From Promethearchaeota archaeon (GTDB lineage Archaea > Asgardarchaeota > Lokiarchaeia > Sigynarchaeales > SOKP01): a stretch of DNA of 46,943 nucleotides. A model generated the notes under the pieces. The model was given only the letters and a program-made list of their open reading frames with translations. It searched no databases and had not been told where the DNA came from. Location: NCBI GenBank assembly GCA_016839845.1, contig JAEOTL010000217.1, forward strand, positions 1-46,943, read 5' to 3'. The position numbers and the translations under genes are program-made. Position 1 is the stretch's first letter. Each line of letters opens with the position of its first letter. Shown here piece by piece: positions 25,676-34,898 of the stretch.

Positions 25676-27364
25676 TTAAAAAAATCTCATAATAAAGTTA
25701 AACCCGCTTTCATAAGGAGATATTGTACAGATTAGTAATGTAAAGAATAGCGTAATTACCATTGCTCCAGCTATTATGTTTCCTGTTTTCTGATAAATAA
25801 ACGCGGAAAATGCAGACATAATCAAAAATAACGGTATTGCGAAAGGCATGAAAGATCCGAAATAAAATAGGCTTCCCATGATACCTCCTATAATTAAAAG
25901 GTACAAAAACCAATATAAGAACTGAAATGCGAAATTTAATAGAGTGATCTTTACCAAACCTTTAAGCCCTCTCCCTATCTTGCCTTGAAGAACACCTTGG
26001 TTGATCAAGCTATAAATCATAAAAATTACAAAAGTAACAGGCACGATCAAGAACATCCATGGTATTTTAATCAATGAAGGGGCCATCCCCATATAGTTTA
26101 GCCCACCTGAAAGATAAATGATGAGAGCAATTGTTATTGAAAGAATTAAACCAAGTATAAAGTGTCTTAGCAAATTACTCCTCGAAGTTTGAAATGGTTT
26201 CTTTAGTGAAGAACGCAAATTGAAATTTCTTTTTCTTCCTAACATCCATAGCAACAGAAGATAGCCAAACGCCTGACCAAAGAGTAGAGCTAAAATGAAT
26301 CCTGCAGTTGCGAGATATAGTATTAATATAACTGGCACGAAAATGATGATCCCTGGTATTCCAAGAAGTAACGAATAGCCAATTGTCTTCATTGACAGTT
26401 TTTGCAATGATTCTTCTTCTACCTCCAGTTTGATCTCTTGATTTTCCTCTGATTTTAACAGAAGTCTTGATAGAGGCTCAACAATCAGTAGAAAAAGTCC
26501 TATTCCTCCAAGAAGTTGTGTAAATAGGATTATCAACCGAGTATTAGTGAAAAAATTTTCATCAATGGGTCTTATATGAGGAAAGGTATTCATTATAAAA
26601 TTCCTAGTTTCTCTGATAAAATCAGGGTCCCAGTCTCCTAATACATGATTTGAATTGTCATCAAGATATATCATCGACGCATTTCCTTCTTGAAAGCTTC
26701 CATATAATTTGTTAACGTCTAAATCGGTAATAGGGATACCTGTATAATCTGAGAGTCCTATTTTCAGATCTGCGGGCTCAATTAACTCATCAAATCTGCC
26801 TAAAATCATGAGGATGTTAAGCGGATGGGTATTATTACCCTTCCTAACGTTTTCCGGTAACCATGTTCCAGCTCCGACAAAACATTTGAAATCAGTAGAT
26901 TCATTAACGGCTCTTATTCCAGGACCACCCCCCATTGAAAAGCCGAAATAACCAAGTGAGTTCATATCAATATCCGATCTACTCATAAGATATGATTTTA
27001 TTGCCTCTACATCATTATTTAATGAACCACGTTCAAGTGTCCCTGAACTTTGTCCGTGACCCCGAAAATCAAACGGGATCGCGACAAAACCAGCAGCGGC
27101 TAGCTCGATTGCAAAACCCTTCAACATTTCCTTATTTGACATAACACCGTGTCCTAATATAATCGCAGTTTTGCCTACTCCTCCTCTTTTGGGCTCAAAA
27201 ACATTAAATGCTATAGTTTCTTCATCACTGGTCTTTACAGTTTGCCCGTAAGTCGATTTAATACCTAATGGCGTGATAAATATTAGAACTGTACCAATTA
27301 CAAAGATTGCCAAAAAAAGACATAGTAAAAATATTCTTTTTCTCGTTAAATCGATATTGTTCAT
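25676..27364 (-). CDS. Alpha/beta hydrolase with polytopic membrane C-terminus
   Basis: I prefer the ATG at 27364 (562 residues) to a TTG five codons earlier. After an N-terminal membrane helix (about 9-32) comes an alpha/beta hydrolase domain outside the membrane. LGHGVMSNKE has the oxyanion turn, and FDFRGHGQSSG follows. GYFGFSMGGGPG has nucleophile Ser143, LGRFDELIEP gives Asp192, and NSNHVLGDWD gives His240. From about residue 275 the protein has about eight hydrophobic helices (LLGGIGLFLLIV, GIPGIIIFVPVILILYL and others) and ends at the membrane. Serine esterase or peptidase activity on exported or membrane substrates is likely. This fusion of a soluble hydrolase to a large membrane domain is unusual. 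No partner is identifiable next to it. Confidence 0.85.
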   Translation of the reverse strand: MNNIDLTRKRIFLLCLFLAIFVIGTVLIFITPLGIKSTYGQTVKTSDEETIAFNVFEPKRGGVGKTAIILGHGVMSNKEMLKGFAIELAAAGFVAIPFDFRGHGQSSGTLERGSLNNDVEAIKSYLMSRSDIDMNSLGYFGFSMGGGPGIRAVNESTDFKCFVGAGTWLPENVRKGNNTHPLNILMILGRFDELIEPADLKIGLSDYTGIPITDLDVNKLYGSFQEGNASMIYLDDNSNHVLGDWDPDFIRETRNFIMNTFPHIRPIDENFFTNTRLIILFTQLLGGIGLFLLIVEPLSRLLLKSEENQEIKLEVEEESLQKLSMKTIGYSLLLGIPGIIIFVPVILILYLATAGFILALLFGQAFGYLLLLWMLGRKRNFNLRSSLKKPFQTSRSNLLRHFILGLILSITIALIIYLSGGLNYMGMAPSLIKIPWMFLIVPVTFVIFMIYSLINQGVLQGKIGRGLKGLVKITLLNFAFQFLYWFLYLLIIGGIMGSLFYFGSFMPFAIPLFLIMSAFSAFIYQKTGNIIAGAMVITLFFTLLICTISPYESGFNFIMRFF

Positions 27365-27560
27365 TTTTGTCAAATCCAAATTGTTTTAATGCATTTAAAT
27401 TAAGTAAATAAAGAGATTATTAGATTTATTTAGTTGGATTTTTATAAATCTGAAGAACATAAAATGGTTAGTTTTAATGATGTCTACTAAGACCGTTGTT
27501 GATAGAAAAATTTATAGATATGAATTTTATACTACTATAAAAGAAAGAATATACACTTTA

Positions 27561-27566
27561 GGTGAG
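27561..27566 (+). promoter_or_regulatory. Ribosome binding site of the gene at 27572
   Basis: GGTGAG is five bases before the ATG at 27572 and supports that start. A TATA-like TTTTATACTACTATAAAAG lies just upstream (about 27524-27542). Confidence 0.5.
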
Positions 27567-27571
27567 TTTTT

Positions 27572-28453
27572 ATGGGAGATTTTAAAAAAATGGAACAGGC
27601 ATATAAAGCCTCTTCAAAAATATTAGAGAAACGGATGGCTAAAGAACGGCCCGTAGATTTAGAAATATTAAAAAAAGTGAAAGAATCTTCAATCGTAATT
27701 GTTACAGGTTCATACGATAGGGTAGAAACCGTGCTAGACATGATTAATGTACCATACGTGCTAATTGAACCTGAGGAAGTTGATCGAATCGAATTAAGCC
27801 CAGATCAAATATTAATAATCAATTGTCCTGGAAATATTTACGATGAGGGTTTGGCTAAGATTAAAAGATTTGTCCAGTATGGGGGATTTCTTTTCACAAC
27901 TGATTGGGCTCTGCAAAATATTCTAGAAAAAATATTCCCTGAATTTGTTAAGTATAATCAGAGACCAACTGCTGATGATTGTGTTGCGGTACAGGTTGTT
28001 GATAAAACTAACAAATTTCTAGAAGGTTTGTTTAAAGCTGACGAAGAACCTATTTGGTGGTTGGAATCTTCGTCATATCCAATACAGATTTTGGATAAAA
28101 AGAGTGTGAAAATTTTAGTTACGAGTAGAGAGATGGAAAAAAAGTACGGAGAAGCACCCATTGTTATTACTTTCGATTATGGCGAGGGGGGAACAGTTTT
28201 GCATATGACAAGTCATTACTACTTACAAAGGGCAGAATTACGGAATGATAGGCAAAAAACTAGTGCAAAAACTTATGTAATGAATGAGATGGGATTTACA
28301 GAAGACGAAGCTGAAGAAATGAAAAACGATCTTAATGGGCTAAGTTTGGGAGAAGCGGAATCTGCATATTCCACAACACAGTTTATTAGTAATGTAATCG
28401 TCGAACAACAGAAAAAGGTAAAGAAGAGAAAGCAGAAAGAAAAAGAGAAATAA
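27572..28453 (+). CDS. Class I glutamine-amidotransferase-like-fold protein (DUF4159/ThuA-like), unknown function
   Basis: 293 residues. The middle part has the flavodoxin-like pattern seen in GATase1-like and ThuA-like proteins: IVIVTGSYDRVETVLDMINVPYVLIEP, DQILIINCPGNIYDEGLAKIKRFVQYGGFLFTTDWAL (about 79-114), and a GEGGTVLHMTSHYYLQR return strand. The nucleophile position of true amidotransferases falls close to INCPG (Cys85), but the catalytic His-Glu pair is not obvious. I would therefore not call it an active amidotransferase. Helical regions flank the core, and the protein ends in a very lysine-rich tail (KKVKKRKQKEKEK), which may bind nucleic acid or membrane. It has its own promoter and ribosome site. 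Confidence 0.65.
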   Translation: MGDFKKMEQAYKASSKILEKRMAKERPVDLEILKKVKESSIVIVTGSYDRVETVLDMINVPYVLIEPEEVDRIELSPDQILIINCPGNIYDEGLAKIKRFVQYGGFLFTTDWALQNILEKIFPEFVKYNQRPTADDCVAVQVVDKTNKFLEGLFKADEEPIWWLESSSYPIQILDKKSVKILVTSREMEKKYGEAPIVITFDYGEGGTVLHMTSHYYLQRAELRNDRQKTSAKTYVMNEMGFTEDEAEEMKNDLNGLSLGEAESAYSTTQFISNVIVEQQKKVKKRKQKEKEK

Positions 28454-28559
28454 CCGACATAATGTAAATTAGTCCTTTTCGACAGAATTATAGAAAAAAA
28501 TCAAAAAATATATCAATCCTCTATTATTTTCAAACCCAATTATCTATTTTTGATTGAGC

Positions 28560-30008
28560 ATGGAAGAAACATTACCCCCCCCACGAGAATTAAACGGTAA
28601 AAGGTTATTCGGATATTCAATGGGAGATTTGGGCATGTCTTTAGCTAATATGTTTACGGGCGTATATCTCTTTCAATTTTATGTTTATACTATTAATCTA
28701 AACTCCATTCTTGTTTCAATCGGGGTCTCTACTCAATTGATTGTTGGAGCTCTGTTTGCTATAATTTTCGGTGTAATTATTGATAATAAAAAACCAGGTA
28801 AACTAGGAAAGAGACGTCCATTCCTTTTAATAGGTTTACCCCTTTGGTTTGTATTGACTATATTAATTTGGTTTCCCCCGAAATGCCCTCAAGGAAATCA
28901 ACTATATCTTCCTACTGCAATCTATTTTTGGGTTATAATTTTGGTTAGATCCATAGCAAGGTCCCTTCTTTTCAATGTTTATATATCTATGTTACCTGAA
29001 CAATCCCAAACTCTCAAAAATAGGGAGGCTGTAGCGTCGGTTAGATCTGCTTTTTCGATTCTCGCCTCAGTTATAGCATTATTGATGCCTTTAATTATTC
29101 AAAGTCTCCTTGCAGATCCCAAAAATGCTAAATGGTGGACCCCTTCTGGTGACATAGTTCGTACTTATATACCAATAATAGGAATTTGTTTCGCAATTTT
29201 TGGATTAGTTGCCGTTTTATTAATCTTCTTCTCCGTGGATGAGAGTTTTCATGATCTAAATGGAGCCTATAAGAGAGAAAAAGTTACTATAATTGGAAGA
29301 TTCCGCCAAATGGCTGTACCCGCAAGGGACCACAGTTTCAGGTTTGTAGTAATTGCCGGGTTTTTTGGCGGTCTTGCAGGCAAAACACTTGGACTTCTCG
29401 TTTTTCCTTTCCAGACGTATGTGTTAGAATTTACATCTTTTGGTTTTTATACTTATGTTTTAATTTCATTTTTTGGTAAATTTGCTTGGTATTTGTTCTG
29501 GATAAAAATGCGAAAAAGAAATCATCTCCTTAAATCTTATTCTACTGTGATGATGTTAGCTGTGATTGCTAATTTTTTGGGCGCATTCTTCTTAATGAGA
29601 TTCCTTCCTTTTGGAATAGAATTTGCATTGTATATAATAACATGGAGTACCGTACTAGGATCAATGTACTCAATGCCGTTATTCTCAATCCCACTAACGG
29701 CAGCGATAGTTCATGAAGCAGCTGAAAATTCAGAGGAACCCGATATAGATATTGCAATGTCTAGAATATCTGGATCTTATTATGGATTATCATCATTTGT
29801 AAGATCAATGGGTCCCGCAGCCGCTTCGCTTTTTGTTGGGTTTCTTCTTTCAGGGCCAAACGAGAAAAATCCAATAGTTTTAATTCTGCTCTGGGTCATC
29901 ATGGGATTTTTCTATTTGATATCTTTTGTGCTTATTAGGAAAATAAAAGTAAAGCACATTACTTTTTTTGACCATCAACCTAAGGAAGAGATAAAGGAAG
30001 TCTTATAA
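28560..30008 (+). CDS. GPH-family (MFS) sugar:cation symporter-like transporter
   Basis: I start at the ATG at 28560 (482 residues); a TTG six bases earlier is possible. About 12 membrane helices are predicted. The opening LFGYSMGDLGMSLANMFTGVYLFQFYVYTI and the loop FGVIIDNKKPGKLGKRRPFLLIGLP are standard for the glycoside-pentoside-hexuronide:cation symporters, as is the helix 5 segment NREAVASVRSAFSILASVIA. The second half is less conserved. Family members take up sugars or sugar-like solutes with H+ or Na+. The gene ends by overlapping the stop of the convergent peptidase gene by six bases. No sugar-hydrolase gene is adjacent, so the substrate is unknown. Confidence 0.88.
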   Translation: MEETLPPPRELNGKRLFGYSMGDLGMSLANMFTGVYLFQFYVYTINLNSILVSIGVSTQLIVGALFAIIFGVIIDNKKPGKLGKRRPFLLIGLPLWFVLTILIWFPPKCPQGNQLYLPTAIYFWVIILVRSIARSLLFNVYISMLPEQSQTLKNREAVASVRSAFSILASVIALLMPLIIQSLLADPKNAKWWTPSGDIVRTYIPIIGICFAIFGLVAVLLIFFSVDESFHDLNGAYKREKVTIIGRFRQMAVPARDHSFRFVVIAGFFGGLAGKTLGLLVFPFQTYVLEFTSFGFYTYVLISFFGKFAWYLFWIKMRKRNHLLKSYSTVMMLAVIANFLGAFFLMRFLPFGIEFALYIITWSTVLGSMYSMPLFSIPLTAAIVHEAAENSEEPDIDIAMSRISGSYYGLSSFVRSMGPAAASLFVGFLLSGPNEKNPIVLILLWVIMGFFYLISFVLIRKIKVKHITFFDHQPKEEIKEVL

Positions 30009-31091
30009 TGTAGTTTTAACAGGATTTCTTAAGAACGCATCGATTATACGTATCGTGTCATAAATATCTTCAAGTTTTAATAATGAAGTCGGAGAATGAA
30101 TATATCTGCAAGGAACGGAGATAACAGAGCTAGGGATCCCCGATCGAGAAATTTGAATCTTATGTGCATCAGTTCTCCCATACCTCGGTTTTTTATATTG
30201 AAAAGAGATTTTTTCATATTTTGCATTTTCAATAATTCTTTCATTTACTTTGGGATGTGATATTATTGCCAAATCAGCGAGGGTTATCGCTGGTCCTTTA
30301 CCAATATAAACAGGGATTTGTGATTCTTTAATACCAGGAACATCTGCAGCTGTTGTATTTTCAATTGCAAGACCAATTGTAGGCTTGAGGGTGTAAGCAC
30401 CGGCTATTGCTCCATGTCCACCAATCTCCTCTTGGACTGCAAAATTGAAAAGAATAGTATCATTTGGTTGTTCTTGTTCCTTTAATATCATCAATATGTG
30501 CAGTAACACATTACACGCAGTACGATCATCAAAAGCCTTACCCCGTACCATTCCATTTGGAAACTCAACGAAAGGAGCAGATAATGTACCCACGACACCT
30601 ATTGTAATATTATTATTTGTTACATCTTCTTTTGATGCCATTCCTATATCGATATACATGTCAGACACTTTGATCTGCTTGGTTCGCTCTTCCAATGATG
30701 TCAAATGTGGAGGTTTCGATCCTATAATACCATAAAACTTTTCTCCTGTATTTGACTTTAAAATAACAGATTGTCCTAAAAGAATTCTTGTATCCCACGT
30801 TCCAATTAAAACAAATCTTAAAAAACCATTTCTTTCTACATGAGAAACCATAAAACCGATTTCATCAATATGAGCATCAAGTAAAATTCGACTTTCTTTG
30901 TTTTTTCCTTCCTTGATTACGAGAACATTTCCTAATGCATCGATCCAGGCTTTATCGGCTAAATTTTTTTTTTCAATTTCGTTTAATATGAAATTACTTA
31001 CATCTTGCTCATGTCCAGAGACCCCAAGCAAAGCAGAAAGTTTTTTTTGATATTCTTTAATCCCATCAATCGTTAATATCTCGCTTTTCAT
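30003..31091 (-). CDS. M42-family metallo-aminopeptidase (glutamyl aminopeptidase/TET-like)
   Basis: 362 residues, the normal length. The di-metal ligands are all visible: DAHIDEIGF (His74), GKAFDDRTA (Asp), VQEEIGGHGA (catalytic Glu-Glu), LAIENTTAADVPG (bridging or second-metal Glu, as in the FrvX/YsdC group) and YIHSPTSL (His). GKGPAITLAD and YGRTDAHKI are the conserved segments between. Archaeal M42 enzymes form dodecameric TET particles that remove N-terminal residues from peptides in the cytoplasm. No signal peptide is present. It stands upstream of nothing clearly linked on its strand. Confidence 0.92.
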   Translation of the reverse strand: MKSEILTIDGIKEYQKKLSALLGVSGHEQDVSNFILNEIEKKNLADKAWIDALGNVLVIKEGKNKESRILLDAHIDEIGFMVSHVERNGFLRFVLIGTWDTRILLGQSVILKSNTGEKFYGIIGSKPPHLTSLEERTKQIKVSDMYIDIGMASKEDVTNNNITIGVVGTLSAPFVEFPNGMVRGKAFDDRTACNVLLHILMILKEQEQPNDTILFNFAVQEEIGGHGAIAGAYTLKPTIGLAIENTTAADVPGIKESQIPVYIGKGPAITLADLAIISHPKVNERIIENAKYEKISFQYKKPRYGRTDAHKIQISRSGIPSSVISVPCRYIHSPTSLLKLEDIYDTIRIIDAFLRNPVKTTL

Positions 31092-31201
31092 AAGTAGAAA
31101 TTCCTACAATAATAATACTAAGAAAAAATCTAGAATACCTAAAAAAGGATTAGTTTTCCACTAAATAATGGAGAGTAAACAAAAATAAAGGAAAATATTG
31201 G

Positions 31202-32872
31202 TTATTTACGAGTTTTCTTTAATTCTTCGATCGTTTTTTCTGCTAAAATAATCGCGTCATCGTACTTCGATTTATATTTTTTTACATAGGCTTCAAGTTC
31301 AATAACTCTATTATTGATTTCTAATATTTCTTCTGAATCTTCTGTCAATGGCACCATGTCTCCCTCGCCTCTTTCTGCCATATCCTTGAGATAATTATAT
31401 TTCTCTTTCCAGACCTCAATATCAGTCTGTAAATCTTGAATCACATCATCAGTTGCCATCAAAGGAATGTCCTTCCCCTCCTTTACATCAGCTACTTTTA
31501 CCTTCAACCGGGAGACTTCATCCTCAAGTTCTTGAATACGCACTTTTAAGGCAGCAATTTCTTCCAAATAATCAGCAGCTTTCTTCGGGGCCATCATTTC
31601 CTGGTACATTGATTTTCCAGTTTCCAATTCATCCGCAGATTTTCCCCCTAATATCCTTTCTTTTCGCTTCTGAAGCTCATCAACAGTATTTTCTGAAAGA
31701 AAATCTAATGGGTTAAAACTTACACCACCGTGTGTTGTCGTCCTTTGTCGTATTTTTACAAAGAGAGGAATTCCTTTTACGGCTTCACCACAAATAATAG
31801 CCTCCCCCTTATCTAATCCGGAAATATCTGATTTATTATCATTGCTCAAATCTTCAGCACTTGAAATTGTAATGCCGATATCCCGGATGTCAGAAAGGTT
31901 ATGGACAACCCACGTTCCTGCTTGAGCTCGAATTGTCGTATCCAATAATTGGGGACGTTGAGTTCCTATAACTATATTTGCTCCAAATTTACGTCCTTCT
32001 TGAGCGAAAAGTTTTACAACTTCACAAGTTTCAGTTTGCTTTTTCCCTGCGAATAAATGAGCTTCATCTAAAAATAAGTAAAAGGGGGGTATTTTTCTGG
32101 TAGTGCTTGATTCATATAATTTCTTGAGTAATTTGCCAGCAATAGCTTCTTGAACTTCCAGTGCCATGCCATTTAAATTTACTACCGTACAGAGAGATTG
32201 AGCAACTATATCAGAAGAACTTAATGAGAATAAGTATTCAATGTCTATATCACCACCCTTATTTTTCTTCAGATCGGCAAATTCAATGATATGGTCTACA
32301 TATTCACTATCACTTGCCCCGAGATCCTCGTTTGCAACCTTTAAGCTACCGTATTCTCCATGCCTGTCTAAAATAACTACGGGGATTCCCTTTTTAAGAA
32401 ACTCCTCGCATAAAACTCCCATTGTATACGATTTCCCCGAACCAGATTTGCCAGTTATAAATATTCTGCCAAAATTCTTGATTAAAAGATGAACTTCATA
32501 TGGATAACCAATGAGTTTTCCAAGGGAAAGTGATTCTTCGGGAGGATTAAAAATTCCAAGGATCCTTGATATCTGTTCTTCTTTTGCTAGAAAGACATCA
32601 GCCCCAATTTCAAAAGGTCTTTTAGGTCTTTCCCCGAGAACTTGTAACTTGGCCATTCTCCCTTTTTCGTCTGTCCACATATCAGTAATACTTAGAACGT
32701 AATGAGGTTTATTTCCCTCTTTATCTCTCTCACCGTAAATTACTAAGTAATTATTCTTTTCTACAGAGGGATCTTCAAATACAGTTTGAACAGTATGAAT
32801 CGTTGTTTTACCGGTTAATCGACCGAGAGGTTTCTCCTCTCTCTGAACTTCTTGATACTCATCATCTGACAT
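31202..32872 (-). CDS. HerA-like (DUF87) AAA-type ATPase with C-terminal coiled coil
   Basis: 556 residues. A beta-rich N-terminal HAS-barrel-like domain (about 20-100) precedes the ATPase. The Walker A is IFITGKSGSGKSYTMG (141-148). VVILDRHGEYG follows it as in HerA, the Walker B is FYLFLDEAHLFAG, and GTQRPQLLDTTIRAQ gives the sensor/arginine region. HerA works as a hexameric DNA translocase with the nuclease NurA, but no nurA is nearby. Residues about 430-556 form coiled coils with an acidic segment; this tail is not part of standard HerA and suggests another partner or role. Residues 12-40 (KTTIHTVQTVFEDP) may be its own oligomerisation edge. Confidence 0.88.
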   Translation of the reverse strand: MSDDEYQEVQREEKPLGRLTGKTTIHTVQTVFEDPSVEKNNYLVIYGERDKEGNKPHYVLSITDMWTDEKGRMAKLQVLGERPKRPFEIGADVFLAKEEQISRILGIFNPPEESLSLGKLIGYPYEVHLLIKNFGRIFITGKSGSGKSYTMGVLCEEFLKKGIPVVILDRHGEYGSLKVANEDLGASDSEYVDHIIEFADLKKNKGGDIDIEYLFSLSSSDIVAQSLCTVVNLNGMALEVQEAIAGKLLKKLYESSTTRKIPPFYLFLDEAHLFAGKKQTETCEVVKLFAQEGRKFGANIVIGTQRPQLLDTTIRAQAGTWVVHNLSDIRDIGITISSAEDLSNDNKSDISGLDKGEAIICGEAVKGIPLFVKIRQRTTTHGGVSFNPLDFLSENTVDELQKRKERILGGKSADELETGKSMYQEMMAPKKAADYLEEIAALKVRIQELEDEVSRLKVKVADVKEGKDIPLMATDDVIQDLQTDIEVWKEKYNYLKDMAERGEGDMVPLTEDSEEILEINNRVIELEAYVKKYKSKYDDAIILAEKTIEELKKTRK

Positions 32873-33016
32873 TTTGATTTAACTCAAATATTATTATTTA
32901 GTATTATATGCAAATTTTACAATATTAATTATTTCTACCTATTTTTTTGCAATATAAATAGGTATTTAAATATTCATGAATCCACTTTTTAATTTTTTTT
33001 AACTCCCAAGTCGAGT

Positions 33017-33859
33017 TTACTTATTCTCATTTAATTTTTTATCAATTACTTCTCTCATGTATCTGAACCCAGGAGTTAAATTTTCGTTCAATTTTGGAAG
33101 CACCTGCCGTAACGGAAACTTTAAACCTTGTCCTGCTCCAGTTTGAAACAAATTCTCTAACGTATAGAAAATAAAGCTAGCAGGCATTCCAATTCCCAAT
33201 TCATGGTCTTGAATTCCGGCAAAGGAACGATCTCCCGTACCAGGAATGACGATTTGGGCTTTACGTGTTATAAACGGCATTAATCCTCCCTTGGAGCAAC
33301 TTTCACCAAAACCTTCAAACGTTGATTGAATTCGATACTTTCGCTTATGCTCATAGTTTAAAGCGTTAATAATATATGTAAGTTTAGGTCCATCACAATA
33401 AATCAATATTGCATCTGGAATAACGGGTGTTTCTAATAAAGAAGAAACAATTACTCCCCGATATGCTAACTCAATAATATTTTTGAAATTTCTTGCGTAT
33501 GTATGCTCTGCTCTTCTTTTTTCAGCTTGAGCATCTTTTGACCATTTTTGCCGCACTTGAGATTCAGTAAATTCTTCCATCGTGAGAGGGACCCATCCAT
33601 GTGCTACAGAAGAGGGAGTACAAAAATTATCCGCTGCTGTAATACATAACTTTTGTCTAAACCTACGTGCATAAGTAAAAGCTTGACAGATGGACATCTT
33701 TTCCCCGTCATCTATTGGTCTTCTAACACCGGGGGGAATATCATTTTCAATATCCTTAATGTACTTAATTGAGACTGGAAATGAATCAAGGTGCAGTTTA
33801 TTGAATATTTCTTCCCCAGCCTGTTGGTAATCTTCTATCGTCCAATTTTTGCTACTCAT
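33017..33859 (-). CDS. DUF169 protein, copy 1
   Basis: 280 residues. The family is widespread in archaea and anaerobes; its function is not established. Conserved pieces seen here are FPVSIKYIKDIEND near the start, CQAFTYARRFRQKL, DNFCTPSSVAHG, SCSKGGLMPFITRKAQIVIPGTGDRSFAGIQDHELGIGMPA. Cysteines in the first, second and fourth of these recur in the paralog, so they may bind a cofactor or metal (inference). It has no signal or membrane segment. It lies 47 bases downstream of its paralog on the same strand, so the two are probably one operon. Confidence 0.85.
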   Translation of the reverse strand: MSSKNWTIEDYQQAGEEIFNKLHLDSFPVSIKYIKDIENDIPPGVRRPIDDGEKMSICQAFTYARRFRQKLCITAADNFCTPSSVAHGWVPLTMEEFTESQVRQKWSKDAQAEKRRAEHTYARNFKNIIELAYRGVIVSSLLETPVIPDAILIYCDGPKLTYIINALNYEHKRKYRIQSTFEGFGESCSKGGLMPFITRKAQIVIPGTGDRSFAGIQDHELGIGMPASFIFYTLENLFQTGAGQGLKFPLRQVLPKLNENLTPGFRYMREVIDKKLNENK

Positions 33860-33906
33860 AATATAATTAAGCTCTATTCTTTTTTATTAATTTATCTACA
33901 AATCAT

Positions 33907-34722
33907 TTATTTTTTAATTCTTTTTCTTAAGTAATCCCACACTCCAGGTTCAACAGGATTTCCGAAAATAGTTCCCGCTGATACTGTTGGATTTAAATGA
34001 GGGATTTTATATGGGCCCAACTTGCTTCCTGCAAGAAATAAATTATCAAGTATTATCTCTAATTTAGATTCGGGTATTGAAAATATCATTTCATGATCTT
34101 GAACTGCAGCTAGAACTCTATCTCCCATGCCAGGGGAGACAACTTGGCATTCATTTGTTTTATATGTTCGGATTATCCCTTCCTTACAAGAAGATTCCAT
34201 TCCGTTAAAATGACTGGTAATGCATTCTCCATTGTATGTTGCTGCCAATATCAAGTGAGATAGGTTTAGAGGTGTTGTATATATCATTATTACATCAGGT
34301 ATGACAATTGTCATGTTTAAGGGTGATACTACAAAGCCTTGAATTTCTCCGAATTCTAATGTGGCATCTAATTGACGAGACTTCTTTTCTGCTTCTGCAT
34401 GTCTTTTGTATCCAGCTTTCTTGTCCCACGCTTTATATACATCCTCTGGATCTGCTGTTTGCTCTAGACCAAAGTATTTTATCGATGCTGGTTTGCATGC
34501 GATATCGTTAGCCTGCAAGAAAAAGGAGAATCCTGAACGCCTACACCACGTATACGTCATGCAGGCGGCTATATCTCGCCCAAATACTATATGTGGTCGA
34601 AGGGCGCTTGAAGTAACCTCTTCACCCGGAGGTATCAATTTGATGGCAACAGGGTATGTTCTAAGTTTTAATTTATCTATTAACTCTTGTCCCATTTTTT
34701 TATAATTATTTAATTCTTCCAT
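33907..34722 (-). CDS. DUF169 protein, copy 2
   Basis: 271 residues, paralogous to the following gene. The matching pieces are YPVAIKLIPPGEE, CMTYTWCRRSGFSF, NDIACKPASIKYFG, ESSCKEGIIRTYKTNECQVVSPGMGDRVLAAVQDHEMIFSIPE. The last conserved part, GxGDRxxAxxQDHE, is nearly the same in both. Extra cysteines occur here (TWCRR, NECQVV). It is the first gene of the pair, with a promoter in the 176-base gap upstream. Two different DUF169 copies side by side may form a heteromer (inference). Confidence 0.85.
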   Translation of the reverse strand: MEELNNYKKMGQELIDKLKLRTYPVAIKLIPPGEEVTSSALRPHIVFGRDIAACMTYTWCRRSGFSFFLQANDIACKPASIKYFGLEQTADPEDVYKAWDKKAGYKRHAEAEKKSRQLDATLEFGEIQGFVVSPLNMTIVIPDVIMIYTTPLNLSHLILAATYNGECITSHFNGMESSCKEGIIRTYKTNECQVVSPGMGDRVLAAVQDHEMIFSIPESKLEIILDNLFLAGSKLGPYKIPHLNPTVSAGTIFGNPVEPGVWDYLRKRIKK

Positions 34723-34898
34723 TGTTATCAGATTTTATAGATAGTCTCATATCTGATAAATCTTATCATTCTCTAATTACATTCTATGGGAAGTATGATT
34801 TCACCAAGTATGAGCTAGACTGTGAAAAATATAATCTTATACAATGGGGGTATTGTGTGAGGAACTTCTTAAGACTAAGAAATCATTTTAAAATCAGT

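Noticed and set aside
27477..27626. A 49-residue plus-strand frame starting ATGATGTC, overlapping the start of the gene at 27572
   Set aside because: It overlaps the ribosome site and first codons of a real gene in another frame. It has no ribosome site of its own and no recognisable family.
33907..34722. Possible nitrogenase- or methanogenesis-related annotation for the DUF169 pair
   Set aside because: No sequence feature ties DUF169 to a pathway; I left it as unknown function.
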